Origin: Methanobrevibacter sp. | Lineage (GTDB): Archaea; Methanobacteriota; Methanobacteria; Methanobacteriales; Methanobacteriaceae | Reading direction: 5' to 3' | DNA: 51,388 nt | NCBI GenBank assembly: GCA_017434525.1 | Contig: JAFRFD010000094.1 | Location: forward strand, 1-51,388 | Shown here: in pieces, positions 8,445-16,606 of the stretch | Numbering within the stretch: the first letter of the stretch is position 1 | How the letters are laid out: each line of letters begins with the position of its first letter | Program-made: the position numbers and the translations under genes | Notes under the pieces: generated by a model | Databases searched by the model: none | The model's input: the letters and a program-made list of their open reading frames with translations, nothing else | What the model was told of the DNA's origin: nothing

Positions 8445-8456
8445 ATTATCACCTCA

Positions 8457-8496
8457 AAAAAAAAATAAAAAAAATATTTCACAAAAGTGAAATATT
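8457..8496 (-). terminator. Terminator/attenuator between FmdE-like gene and CbiM operon
   Basis: A perfect 10-bp stem (8473-8482 with 8487-8496) with AAAA loop is followed on the minus strand by a T-rich tract. The tract runs straight into GAGGTGAT, the ribosome site of the next gene. No promoter fits in between, so the downstream genes probably depend on read-through. Confidence 0.7.
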
Positions 8497-8498
8497 AA

Positions 8499-11123
8499 TT
8501 ATTTACGTTTAATATAACCAAAACCTAATATTGCCCCAACAATCAATACTGCAGCAATTGCTAAAATAATGGCATTTGCGTTACCTTCTTTTGTAGCTGT
8601 TTTTTTGTTGATTTCATATGATTTATCTTTTGAGCCTTTTGTGGCATCATTGGAAGCATCTTTACTGGAATCACTAGCTACACTGCTTGCGGCAGCATCA
8701 ATAGAAGTTCCCACATATGAAGTAAATCCTTCTGCAGATTTGGAAACGCCGTTTCCGGATTGTGAATTTTGTGAAACTTTAGAGGAACTGCCGTTCACTA
8801 ATGGACCATTGTTATTGTTGTTTTGTTTGTTGTTATTATCATTAGTGTTGTCAGTGTTCTCTTGAGGTTTAGGAACTTCTGGAAGCTTGTCATCCAAACT
8901 CATGATATAGGCAATTGAGTTTCCTTCTTTAGTATTGGTTGCGCCAGAAACGATTGTTTGAAGCATTTCCTCATTGATTTCTTTTCTGGCAGTTACACTG
9001 AGTCCAGGTACAGCAACAAGATTTTCGGAAGAATAGTCATGTTTATACAATTTGATATATTCCTCATACATGTCTGAGCCTTTCTTAAATGCCTGGCCTG
9101 CGCCCCAATTGACTAAATTGACTATTATTAATTCACCTGTTTTTGTTGCACTATTCCATTTAACTGCAATTCCAACATTGGAGGAGTTGGTTCTTGAATC
9201 ATCATATCTCAAGTTATAATAGTTTCCCATACCTGGTGAAACGCCTAAAAGTCTTGAGACTACATCATCTTTACAGTTGTCGTTTGTAGTGATGTAGATA
9301 AATGATTCGTTCTCATTTGTAATTGGAAGCTGTTCATAAACAAAGTCAGCGATTAAATAGCCCGGAGCACTACCTCCACAAACGTGATTGTGGAATAGCC
9401 ATCCGACCAGCACATCATATGGCGGGTCATATTTTATTGCACTTTGGATAACATAATTCGCATTAGCTGTTGTATTAGCGGTTTCAATCAGGTTACCTGT
9501 TGCAACATCATATTTTAAACTGTATGATAAGGTATCCTTATTGTTGGTACTATTTACCCAGAAGAAATCGAATACAAGGTCTTTCCATAATGCGGTATGT
9601 ACAGGCAATAAAGTTTTTTTACTTAATCTTGAGCCTAAAACATCATAGATTCCATCAAATACCATTTCGGTGGATGTTCCGTTTATTCTGACATATCCTG
9701 CAGATGTCAATACAAACATGGTAGGATAATCTTTTGGAACTTCAACCCCTTGGGATTTGAAGTAGTTCAATGCCATGTTACTGGCATCTGATCCAATCTC
9801 TTTGAGTTGTTCTGAAGTTAATTTTGTTACTTGCTTTGCAGCTTGTTCCTCACGTTTTGCGTTTGGAAGGCTTAAGTTAAGAATATAATCCATGTCCAAA
9901 CCATGAGCGCTTTTGGTTACAGTACCTTTGCCCGGTTCTTCACCCATCAAATAGAATATGTCATCCTGGGTGAGGCCATCAAATTCATATAATACATCAA
10001 CAAGGGAAGTTGGATTTTCTTCCAATGTTTTGATTAACCAGTTTTGATATTTCAAATCGTTTGTAGCGCTTGCATCAGGATTTAAACCTGTTTTTGCTTT
10101 AAATGTCTGTTTGATTTTGGTTTCATTATAACTCATTACAATGATTATGCCTGTTTTGGTTTGACTGTTCCATCTGATAAATCCTGTCATGGATTTGTCC
10201 ACCATGGTATCCACGCCAATGTACGCCCTTTTACCTGGAGTAATGTCCATAGTCCAAGTAAATGCATCATCATCTGAGTCACCCGGAACCCCTAAAACAT
10301 AATATGCTGTGTTTTCAAGAGGCAAGCCTGACTCCTCACGTGGAGGATAATATTTCAATAGTGTCTGTATCATTGCCTGTCCGCTGATGAGGCCTGTACA
10401 AACATGTCCATGGTAAGTCGCCTGAGTCAAAATATCCTTTGAAATGCCGTTGGCCCATGAGTTTGCAATACTGATGTATGAGTATGCATCTTCAGCACCC
10501 AACAGTTGTTGTAATTTTTTCCATTCCTTATCGGATATTTCAGGACCTGCATTTCCATAATACAAAGGAGTTAAAGCTCCGTTCTTATAGAATGCCATTG
10601 TAAGAGTATCTGATTTTTTGATAATGAATGCTATGTTTGTAGGATCAGTCCTTATTGCGGATAAGGTTAAGAGATTACCTTTCCCATAAGTCACATGACC
10701 GTTTGAAGCATCTATTATCCCATTTAAAACATTTTCGGTTGTTATGTTATTAATCCTGGTCAAACCGGCAGTGGTAATTACCAACATGTCATCGGCAGAA
10801 TCGAAGTTGAGCAACTTATCTGCAGCGGCAGTAACGTTATGACCAAGTTTATAATTGCTATCGCCGGCCAATTTCTCATCAATGAAGGTTGAATATACAT
10901 CATCGTTTTGTTTAGAGTTAACGATGAGGGCACTGGAATCATCAGTGGATAATTTCTCGCCGTCATTGACAATGATTTGAGCGGATTGGCTTACTGACAA
11001 TTGACAATCAATGTTAAAAGCATCATCGTCAGCCAAATCAATTGCATCACTGGCTGAAACAGCACTTATAAAACTTATTGTTAAAATAAATAATGTAATT
11101 ATAACAATACTATGTTTTTTCAT
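8499..11123 (-). CDS. Large surface-anchored protein with two FmdE-like domains (copy 2)
   Basis: 874 aa, paralogue of the protein at 967-3711. It has a signal peptide (MKKHSIVIITLFILTISFIS...), then TTAGLTRI and TYHGHVCTGLISG in the first FmdE-like unit, TSAGYVRI and LFHNHVCGGSAPG in the second, a NCKDD motif, an Asn/Ser-rich stalk, KSYEINKK and a C-terminal helix with YIKRK. It lacks the N-terminal Ig-like segment of copy 1. The second site reads HVCGG rather than HVCPG. ATG at 11123 follows TTAGGTGAGTATTT. It heads the run Ser-rich protein, CbiM, His-Gly protein. Surface metal binding is inferred. Confidence 0.8.
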   Translation of the reverse strand: MKKHSIVIITLFILTISFISAVSASDAIDLADDDAFNIDCQLSVSQSAQIIVNDGEKLSTDDSSALIVNSKQNDDVYSTFIDEKLAGDSNYKLGHNVTAAADKLLNFDSADDMLVITTAGLTRINNITTENVLNGIIDASNGHVTYGKGNLLTLSAIRTDPTNIAFIIKKSDTLTMAFYKNGALTPLYYGNAGPEISDKEWKKLQQLLGAEDAYSYISIANSWANGISKDILTQATYHGHVCTGLISGQAMIQTLLKYYPPREESGLPLENTAYYVLGVPGDSDDDAFTWTMDITPGKRAYIGVDTMVDKSMTGFIRWNSQTKTGIIIVMSYNETKIKQTFKAKTGLNPDASATNDLKYQNWLIKTLEENPTSLVDVLYEFDGLTQDDIFYLMGEEPGKGTVTKSAHGLDMDYILNLSLPNAKREEQAAKQVTKLTSEQLKEIGSDASNMALNYFKSQGVEVPKDYPTMFVLTSAGYVRINGTSTEMVFDGIYDVLGSRLSKKTLLPVHTALWKDLVFDFFWVNSTNNKDTLSYSLKYDVATGNLIETANTTANANYVIQSAIKYDPPYDVLVGWLFHNHVCGGSAPGYLIADFVYEQLPITNENESFIYITTNDNCKDDVVSRLLGVSPGMGNYYNLRYDDSRTNSSNVGIAVKWNSATKTGELIIVNLVNWGAGQAFKKGSDMYEEYIKLYKHDYSSENLVAVPGLSVTARKEINEEMLQTIVSGATNTKEGNSIAYIMSLDDKLPEVPKPQENTDNTNDNNNKQNNNNNGPLVNGSSSKVSQNSQSGNGVSKSAEGFTSYVGTSIDAAASSVASDSSKDASNDATKGSKDKSYEINKKTATKEGNANAIILAIAAVLIVGAILGFGYIKRK

Positions 11124-11641
11124 AAATACTCACCTAATTTTTTGATATAATATTCATTATATCACACGAAACTCTATAGTAATACTTATTTAAATATTAT
11201 TTATTACTTCTATTCATATAATTTATATAACAAGTAATACTATTTGAATAACGTTTAATTTTTTTATCATATGAGCCAAATCGTTTAATCATAAATAGGA
11301 ATTATTATTTTTGAAAAAATCGCTATAGTTAAAATATTGCGAAAATCACCAATGTTACAGCCAGAATCCAAAAAAGGATAAAGTATTACTGAAATTAAAA
11401 GTAATAATTTTATAACAAAGTTATGAATGCTTAAATTGTAATAAAAATGATTTAAACTATTCTAAACAGTAGTACAAATATGTACAATTCCCTACATTAA
11501 ATATAACATTGTTAATAATATGAACAATAAAAACAAAGCAAATTTAAAAAAAAAATCAAAGAAAGTGAAACGACAACACTAAAAAATTTTATAGTGATTA
11601 AGAATAATATATAATATCATTAAATGAAAATGAGGCAAAAC
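11124..11641. other. 518-bp intergenic region with shared operator half-sites
   Basis: This is the divergent promoter region between the FmdE-like copy 2 and the acyl-CoA ligase gene. No gene is seen. AGTAATAC/GTATTACT half-sites occur at 11178-11185, 11201-11208, 11232-11240, 11382-11390 and 11400-11406. The last two form TATTACT-N9-AGTAATA. An AT-rich stretch and a TATA-like box precede the rightward gene. Confidence 0.6.
11179..11207 (-). promoter_or_regulatory. TATA promoter flanked by GTAATAC/TTATTAC half-sites
   Basis: GTAATAC (11179-11185) and TTATTAC (11201-11207) are 15 nt apart and enclose TATTTAAATA, a TATA-like box about 70 nt before the start of the gene at 11123. The arrangement matches that at 3785-3812 before the paralogous gene. 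Confidence 0.55.
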
Positions 11642-12943
11642 ATGTTTTGGAACGAAGAAATAGAAACAATGCCAAGGCAAGACCTTGAAGAATTACAGTT
11701 AAAGAAGCTTCAGGCTACCATTAAAAGAGCATTTGACAAAATACCATACTACAACAAGAAATATACGGAAGCTGAAGTTTTCCCTGAAGATATAGAAACC
11801 CTTAAAGATATCGAAAAGCTCCCTTTCATCACCAAGGATGACTTGAGGGAAAGCTATCCCTTCGGACTTTTTGCGGTTGACATCAAAGAGATTAAAGAAT
11901 TGCATTCATCCTCAGGAACCACAGGAAAACCAGTAGTGTCAGGCTACACCGAAAAGGATCTTGACACCTGGGCGGAAACAACCGCACGTGGCCTGACAAT
12001 GATGGGCCTTGGCGAAGACGACATCCTCCAGAATACACACGGATACGGAATGTTCACCGGAGGTTTTGGGGTTCACTACGGAAGCCACAAGATCGGTGCG
12101 GCAATAATTCCAATCTCAACCGGACAGACCAGAAGGCAAATCGAAATCATGAGCGATTTCGGAGCAACAGGACTGATATTCACCCCATCATACGGAATAC
12201 ACATTGGTGAAGTCGCCCTTGAAGATGGAATCGACCCTAAAGATTTGGGAATAAAGGCCATCGGATTTGGAGCGGAAATGTGGACTGAAGAAATCAGACA
12301 AAAAGTCGAGGAACTTTTCGGATGCAAGGCATTCAACATCTACGGTCTGACAGAACTCATGGGACCTGGCGTCGGCGTTGAATGTGAAGCTCAGGAAGGT
12401 TTGCATATTGCAGAAGACATCTACTATCCGGAAATCATTGATCCTAATACAGGCAAAACCTTGGGAGCAAACACCCCTGGAGAACTGGTGTTGACCAACA
12501 TAGAACGGGAAGGAATGCCTGTAATAAGATTCAGAACAAAAGATTTGACCAAACTCACTTATGAAAAATGCAGCTGCGGAAGGACACATGCCAGAATGAG
12601 CAGAATTACCGGAAGATCAGATGACATGATTAAAGTGAAAGGAGTAGCTATTTTCCCATCACAAATAGAAAAAGCATTGCTGAAAGTTGGTGATGTAGAG
12701 CCTCATTATCTAATTATAGTTACAAGACCTGGAACTTTAGATGAAATCGAAGTGAAAGTTGAAGCTTCAAAGGACATCTTCTTTGACGGCGTTAAAGAAA
12801 TGATGGCAGTTCAGCAAAAAATCGCAAAATCAATAGAAAACGAAACAGGAATCCGCGTGAAAGTAACCCTTGTTGAACCGAAAACCCTGCCAAGATTTGA
12901 AGGAAAAGCAAAAAGAGTTATTGATGAGAGGAACTTACATTAG
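11642..12943 (+). CDS. Phenylacetate-CoA ligase family (AMP-forming) enzyme
   Basis: 433 aa adenylate-forming ligase that joins a carboxylic acid to CoA through an acyl-AMP. The P-loop-like SSSGTTGKP (about 90-98), the FGAE/YGLTE core and a C-terminal CSCGR metal-type loop plus GRSDDMIKVKG hinge fit the PaaK family. ATG at 11642 follows GAGG and gives the family N terminus MFWNEE; two upstream in-frame ATGs are less likely. It is followed 9 nt later by an ACT-domain gene, a common pair in methanogens, where aryl acids from amino-acid metabolism are likely substrates. F390 synthetase, a related PaaK-like enzyme, is a less likely alternative. Confidence 0.85.
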   Translation: MFWNEEIETMPRQDLEELQLKKLQATIKRAFDKIPYYNKKYTEAEVFPEDIETLKDIEKLPFITKDDLRESYPFGLFAVDIKEIKELHSSSGTTGKPVVSGYTEKDLDTWAETTARGLTMMGLGEDDILQNTHGYGMFTGGFGVHYGSHKIGAAIIPISTGQTRRQIEIMSDFGATGLIFTPSYGIHIGEVALEDGIDPKDLGIKAIGFGAEMWTEEIRQKVEELFGCKAFNIYGLTELMGPGVGVECEAQEGLHIAEDIYYPEIIDPNTGKTLGANTPGELVLTNIEREGMPVIRFRTKDLTKLTYEKCSCGRTHARMSRITGRSDDMIKVKGVAIFPSQIEKALLKVGDVEPHYLIIVTRPGTLDEIEVKVEASKDIFFDGVKEMMAVQQKIAKSIENETGIRVKVTLVEPKTLPRFEGKAKRVIDERNLH

Positions 12944-12952
12944 GTGATAAAC

Positions 12953-13384
12953 ATGAAAATCAAACAGCTATCAATCTTTTTACAGAACAAAATGGGCAGC
13001 TTATCCAAACCTCTTGAAATATTGTCCGATGCCGACGTTAACATAAGGGCAATGTGCATGGCAGACACTTCTGAATTCGGAATATTGAGACTTGTAGTTG
13101 ACAATCCCGAAAAAGGAAAAGAGGCCTTGGAAGAAAACAATTTCCTTGTAAAGATTACAGACATCATAGGCGTTGAGATGAACGACAATCCCGGAGGCCT
13201 TACAACAGTATTGAAAATAATTAAAGACAATGAAATCGATTTGGAATATCTTTATGCGTTTACTCATGAAAAAGCCGGAAAAGCAATATTATTACTCCAT
13301 GCCGATGATTTAAATAAGTTGATTTCTGCATTACAGGAAAATGACATAGTTATCGTTTCATCAGATGAAGTTTATAATTTATAA
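12953..13384 (+). CDS. ACT-domain protein (tandem ACT)
   Basis: 143 aa with two ACT domains in tandem (about 1-70 and 71-143), a fold that usually senses amino acids. It begins MKIKQLSIFLQNKMGSLSKP, a typical ACT first strand and loop. ATG at 12953 follows GGTGAT by 3 nt, and the GGTGAT begins inside the stop of the ligase gene, so the two are co-translated. A regulatory role on the acyl-CoA ligase or on aromatic amino-acid use is inferred from the pairing. Confidence 0.8.
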   Translation: MKIKQLSIFLQNKMGSLSKPLEILSDADVNIRAMCMADTSEFGILRLVVDNPEKGKEALEENNFLVKITDIIGVEMNDNPGGLTTVLKIIKDNEIDLEYLYAFTHEKAGKAILLLHADDLNKLISALQENDIVIVSSDEVYNL

Positions 13385-13391
13385 ACTAGAA

Positions 13392-13418
13392 GGCAGTGAT
13401 AATTCCTCATTCATTGCC
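13392..13418 (+). terminator. Possible terminator hairpin after the ACT gene
   Basis: GGCAGTGA (13392-13399) pairs with TCATTGCC (13411-13418) with one G-T wobble. A strong T-run is lacking, so termination is only probable. Confidence 0.35.
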
Positions 13419-13515
13419 TGTCAAATCATAAAGCAGACGGCGGATTTGAAATTTAAACACTCAAAATTGGAAGTTATTAAATTAACTTCATAAACTTCTT
13501 TTTTTTAAAATAAAA

Positions 13516-14049
13516 TTAACCTATTACCTTCACATCATCAAATGCATCATGATTTGAAACGTAAATCATGCATACCTTGTCCTTCATGCCGAAGACAAAT
13601 GAATAGGCCTCATCATCGTATTTCTGATAGTATCCGTCATAGCCAAACATTTTTGTAGGAGTACCGCCTACCTCGGCTGCAACCTCCTTGGCGTCAATGC
13701 CGGAGCCTGGAGTTCGTGTTATTCCTATTTCGATATAGTTTTTGTCATTGCTCCAACCCATGGCGGATGACTTCACGTTACCGTCATAGCTCACATCAGT
13801 ACGGTCTGGAAGATTGACGTAATCTGAAGGAATCTCGAACTTGACATTATCGACACTGACAGTTTGCATGTGAGGAACCAATGCAAAATAAGAGACTAAA
13901 ACTAATAAAATAACAGCAACAATAACTAATGGAATTTTATATCTTTCCAGGAAAGTCTTTGGCGGAATGACAACCTTTTCGCCGCAATTTGGGCAGAACT
14001 TTCTGGTCTCATCGACTTTTTTGCCACACTTCCTGCAGTAATATTCCAT
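13516..14049 (-). CDS. Zinc-ribbon membrane protein
   Basis: 177 aa. An N-terminal zinc ribbon (YYCRKCGKK ... FCPNCGEKV), a membrane helix at about 40-58 (IPLVIVAVILLVLVSYFAL), then an external domain of about 115 residues with no motif I recognise. ATG at 14049 follows GAGGTTTGAA; the frame also reads from TTG at 14061 but without a ribosome site. Another ribbon-helix-domain protein is at 47062-47598, a common architecture in Methanobrevibacter. Function unknown. Confidence 0.7.
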   Translation of the reverse strand: MEYYCRKCGKKVDETRKFCPNCGEKVVIPPKTFLERYKIPLVIVAVILLVLVSYFALVPHMQTVSVDNVKFEIPSDYVNLPDRTDVSYDGNVKSSAMGWSNDKNYIEIGITRTPGSGIDAKEVAAEVGGTPTKMFGYDGYYQKYDDEAYSFVFGMKDKVCMIYVSNHDAFDDVKVIG

Positions 14050-14084
14050 TTCAAACCTCAAAAAAAAGAAAATGAAAAATGGAT

Positions 14085-15068
14085 TTATTTTTCAATTACA
14101 AATCCATGATTTTGCGCTTTGGTGACAAATACAGTTCCCTTATCACCAATGAGCTCTTTGGTTTTTTCTACAATGAACTCATTTGATTCATCGAATACTG
14201 TGTATAGAACAGGTCCGAATGAGGAAATTCCCACACCGTATGCTCCCAAATCTTCAATGGCCTTCATTGTAGGCAAGTAGCTTGCATCAAGTGAGTGTTC
14301 AAGTTTGTTGAATCCAACATCCTGAAGTTTGCTTACAGCCCATCCGAAGTTTTTGATGTCCTTTTCAAGCATGAACGGAACAAGGTTCATCAAAATCAAG
14401 TGGGATACCTGTTCGACTTCCTCTTTTGGAATAGGACAGTATGTCTGGAACACATCAACCTCATCGTCACCTTCCATATGCTTTTCGATTTCAGGAATGG
14501 CTATCAATATTTTCCATTCTTCAGGAAAATCATATCTTGCAATCAATGTTGCAGGCTTTGCTTTTGAAGCGCCTGAAGGCAAGAACAACGGTTTTTCTTC
14601 CTTGCTGTGTCCGCCGTCCACAATAAATCCACCCAAATCGTGAGTGTATGTGCCGATTCCGGAGGTTCCTCCCCTTCCGACAATGGTACTTAACTCTCTG
14701 CTTTCTGCTTCGATTCCCATTGTTTCAGTGATAAGGTGGGCGGTTGAAACCGCAATCTGGGTTCCGCTTCCAAATCCTGAATGAGGAGGATATGTTTGAT
14801 GTACAATAAACCTGAAACCTGAATCAATATCAAAATGTTCTATGGTTTTTTGAGCTGCATCGGGAATCTTTTCCTTGCATTCCAAAATAGCTTCCTCATC
14901 GGTTACGCTATCCAAAAATTCAAGTTCAATTCCATTTTCTATCTGCTCAACTTCCAATACAAATTGTGGATCAGCTAATGCTAGACCAATTCCACCATCG
15001 ACTCTCCTATATGACCCGTTCAAGTCTATGAGGGACATATGAATTCTTGAAGGTGCTTTAATAATCAT
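14085..15068 (-). CDS. mptG: Beta-ribofuranosylaminobenzene 5'-phosphate synthase
   Basis: 327 aa, GHMP-kinase-like fold. The enzyme joins 4-hydroxybenzoate (or 4-aminobenzoate) to PRPP with loss of CO2 and pyrophosphate, an early committed step of methanopterin synthesis. Family features are the N terminus IIKAPSRIHMSLIDLNG, PPHSGFGSGTQ (the Gly/Ser-rich loop) and GRGGTSGIGTYTHDLGGFIVDGGH. ATG follows GGAAGTGA. Its presence marks the organism as a methanogen or relative. It is followed by the zinc-ribbon gene, 35 nt downstream. Confidence 0.93.
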   Translation of the reverse strand: MIIKAPSRIHMSLIDLNGSYRRVDGGIGLALADPQFVLEVEQIENGIELEFLDSVTDEEAILECKEKIPDAAQKTIEHFDIDSGFRFIVHQTYPPHSGFGSGTQIAVSTAHLITETMGIEAESRELSTIVGRGGTSGIGTYTHDLGGFIVDGGHSKEEKPLFLPSGASKAKPATLIARYDFPEEWKILIAIPEIEKHMEGDDEVDVFQTYCPIPKEEVEQVSHLILMNLVPFMLEKDIKNFGWAVSKLQDVGFNKLEHSLDASYLPTMKAIEDLGAYGVGISSFGPVLYTVFDESNEFIVEKTKELIGDKGTVFVTKAQNHGFVIEK

Positions 15069-15172
15069 CTTTTCACTTCCATGTTAATATTTATCTTAAA
15101 TATTTATATTGATAAACAATTATAAAGCTTTTCATGTTTATTCAAGTAAACTTTAAAAAAAATAAAAAACAT

Positions 15173-15180
15173 TTTATATA
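15173..15180 (+). promoter_or_regulatory. TATA box of a leaderless small gene
   Basis: TTTATATA lies about 24 nt before the second ATG (15201) of the small gene. Archaeal transcription starts about 25 nt from the box centre, so the transcript would begin at the start codon. Confidence 0.55.
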
Positions 15181-15194
15181 AGTAAGTGCAAAGT

Positions 15195-15311
15195 ATGCTT
15201 ATGGATTTAAAACCAACTATACCGAAATTTAATGAAATCGATGTTGTAATTGCAACAGTATACCTTACATTGGTCATACCGTTGATTATAACATTAATCT
15301 ATTCTTTTTAG
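15195..15311 (+). CDS. Small single-helix membrane protein, 36-38 aa
   Basis: A short frame begins MLMDLKPTIPKFNEIDVVIA and continues as one hydrophobic helix (about residues 17-36), ending YSF. It has its own TATA box at 15173-15180 and a terminator directly after the stop, so it looks like a complete transcription unit. The box spacing favours leaderless translation from ATG 15201 (36 aa) rather than 15195. I do not recognise it; a small subunit of a membrane complex is one possibility. Confidence 0.55.
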   Translation: MLMDLKPTIPKFNEIDVVIATVYLTLVIPLIITLIYSF

Positions 15312-15346
15312 GGAAAATATTTATTTTCTCTTTTAATTCTTTTTTT
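15311..15346 (+). terminator. Terminator of the small membrane-protein gene
   Basis: A stem of about 9 bp (15311-15319 with 15322-15330, including one wobble) is followed by T-rich sequence with a run of seven T. It starts at the last base of the TAG stop. Confidence 0.55.
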
Positions 15347-15992
15347 AAAACAGACCATCGACAATGTCAATTAACCTTTCAGCCAAATCAAATGTCAAAT
15401 CCATAGGCTCATAGGAATAACACTCATAAACCAAGGTTGGAATTCCTGCCTTTGCAGTCGGTTCTGTAATGAATGGAGGGCTTGATCTGAATTCCGGAGC
15501 GTAATATACTATTTCATCAATGGCCTCAACGATTTCATCCATATATTTTGAAGATGCATCATCAAAACCCGGTGCAAAAACAAAATTGGTTATTTTATAT
15601 TCTCCAGGCCCATGGGCACCACGGTTAGAGTGAATATCTAAAAACAAATCGAAATTTTTATTTATAATATCCCCTTTGACAAATTCCTGGGCAAGAAACT
15701 GCCCCTCATCCCTTCCTTCAGATTCGCTATCCTTATCCAAAACGTTGATATTATAGATATAATAACATTGATTTAAATCATTTTTTGAAGTTAATTTCTC
15801 AAATAGCGCCCTGTGGGATTTGCTTTCAAGAGGATGCATTCCAATCAGATAAGCTATTTTAATATCTGAGTCCAGATTTCCGAAAGGACCATGCAAATGA
15901 ACGCTTCCCAATTCGTTTTCACCAATCAATACAGATTCATAATCGGTTGAGTCAACTTGAGCTTTGCTTGTGGGGCCTTCTGGATAATTCAT
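15345..15992 (-). CDS. Succinylglutamate desuccinylase/aspartoacylase-like metallohydrolase
   Basis: 215 aa, probably a zinc hydrolase of the M14/AstE-like group. GMHPLESKSH (about 51-60) supplies the His and Glu of the first metal motif and LFLDIHSNRG (about 117) the later His. The C-terminal part AGIPTLVYECYSYEP carries a Glu where the family has its catalytic residue. The substrate is unknown. ATG at 15992 follows TTTAGGTGTTTTA. It lies downstream of the ferritin gene and its terminator. Confidence 0.6.
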   Translation of the reverse strand: MNYPEGPTSKAQVDSTDYESVLIGENELGSVHLHGPFGNLDSDIKIAYLIGMHPLESKSHRALFEKLTSKNDLNQCYYIYNINVLDKDSESEGRDEGQFLAQEFVKGDIINKNFDLFLDIHSNRGAHGPGEYKITNFVFAPGFDDASSKYMDEIVEAIDEIVYYAPEFRSSPPFITEPTAKAGIPTLVYECYSYEPMDLTFDLAERLIDIVDGLF

Positions 15993-16010
15993 TAAAACAC
16001 CTAAAAAAAA

Positions 16011-16038
16011 ATAAGTAAGGACTAGATTGAAATCTAGT
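16011..16038 (-). terminator. Terminator of the ferritin gene
   Basis: GACTAGATT (16020-16028) pairs with AATCTAGTC (16031-16039 region) around a 2-nt loop and includes the ferritin stop codon. On the minus strand a run of T follows about 15 nt later. Confidence 0.5.
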
Positions 16039-16534
16039 CTTCGGATGGTGCACGTGCGCCCAATTCCTTGTTCAATTCGTAAATCAATCTGTTGTCGCCA
16101 TCGGCGAGTCTGATTTTAGCAACCAGTTCCATAGCGTTTTCTTCCTCTTCGACTTGCTCTTCAACAAACCATTGCAGGAAGTTGTTGGTTGCGTGGTCCT
16201 TTTCTTCAATTGCCAAATCAACAAGGTCGTTGATTAGACCGGATACCATTTTTTCATGTTCAAGGACATGTTCGAATGCTGCTACCGGAGAGTCCCATTC
16301 GGTTTGAGGACCGTCGATTGCAGTCAAGGTTACGGAAGCTCCTCTTCTTATGATGTAGTCATAGAATTTCATTCCGTGTTCCAATTCCTCTTCAGCTTGT
16401 ACTCTCATCCAGTTTGCAAATCCTGCTAAGTCTTCATCTTCAAAGTAAGCTGCCATGGACAAGTATAAATATCCTGAGTAAACTTCAGCGTTTAATTGTC
16501 CGTTTAATGCTTTTTCCATTTTTTCGGATACCAT
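16034..16534 (-). CDS. Ferritin (non-haem iron storage)
   Basis: 166 aa, a ferritin subunit that oxidises Fe2+ and stores iron in a 24-mer shell. The four-helix pattern and ferroxidase ligands are visible: [24 protein letters not shown] (helix A Glu), [16 protein letters not shown] (E-x-x-H, helix B) and [14 protein letters not shown] (helix D). ATG at 16534 follows GGTGATAAA. It is transcribed divergently from nudC. Confidence 0.92.
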   Translation of the reverse strand: MVSEKMEKALNGQLNAEVYSGYLYLSMAAYFEDEDLAGFANWMRVQAEEELEHGMKFYDYIIRRGASVTLTAIDGPQTEWDSPVAAFEHVLEHEKMVSGLINDLVDLAIEEKDHATNNFLQWFVEEQVEEEENAMELVAKIRLADGDNRLIYELNKELGARAPSED

Positions 16535-16606
16535 TTTATCACCATTATAGAATTTGTTTCTAACTTAATATAAATTTTAAGTTAATTGAAATACATATTA
16601 GTTAAC

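Noticed and set aside
14074..14093. GAAAAAT/ATTTTTC stem at the mptG stop as a terminator
   Set aside because: The stem is all A-T except one pair and the sequence is A-rich on both sides; support is too weak.
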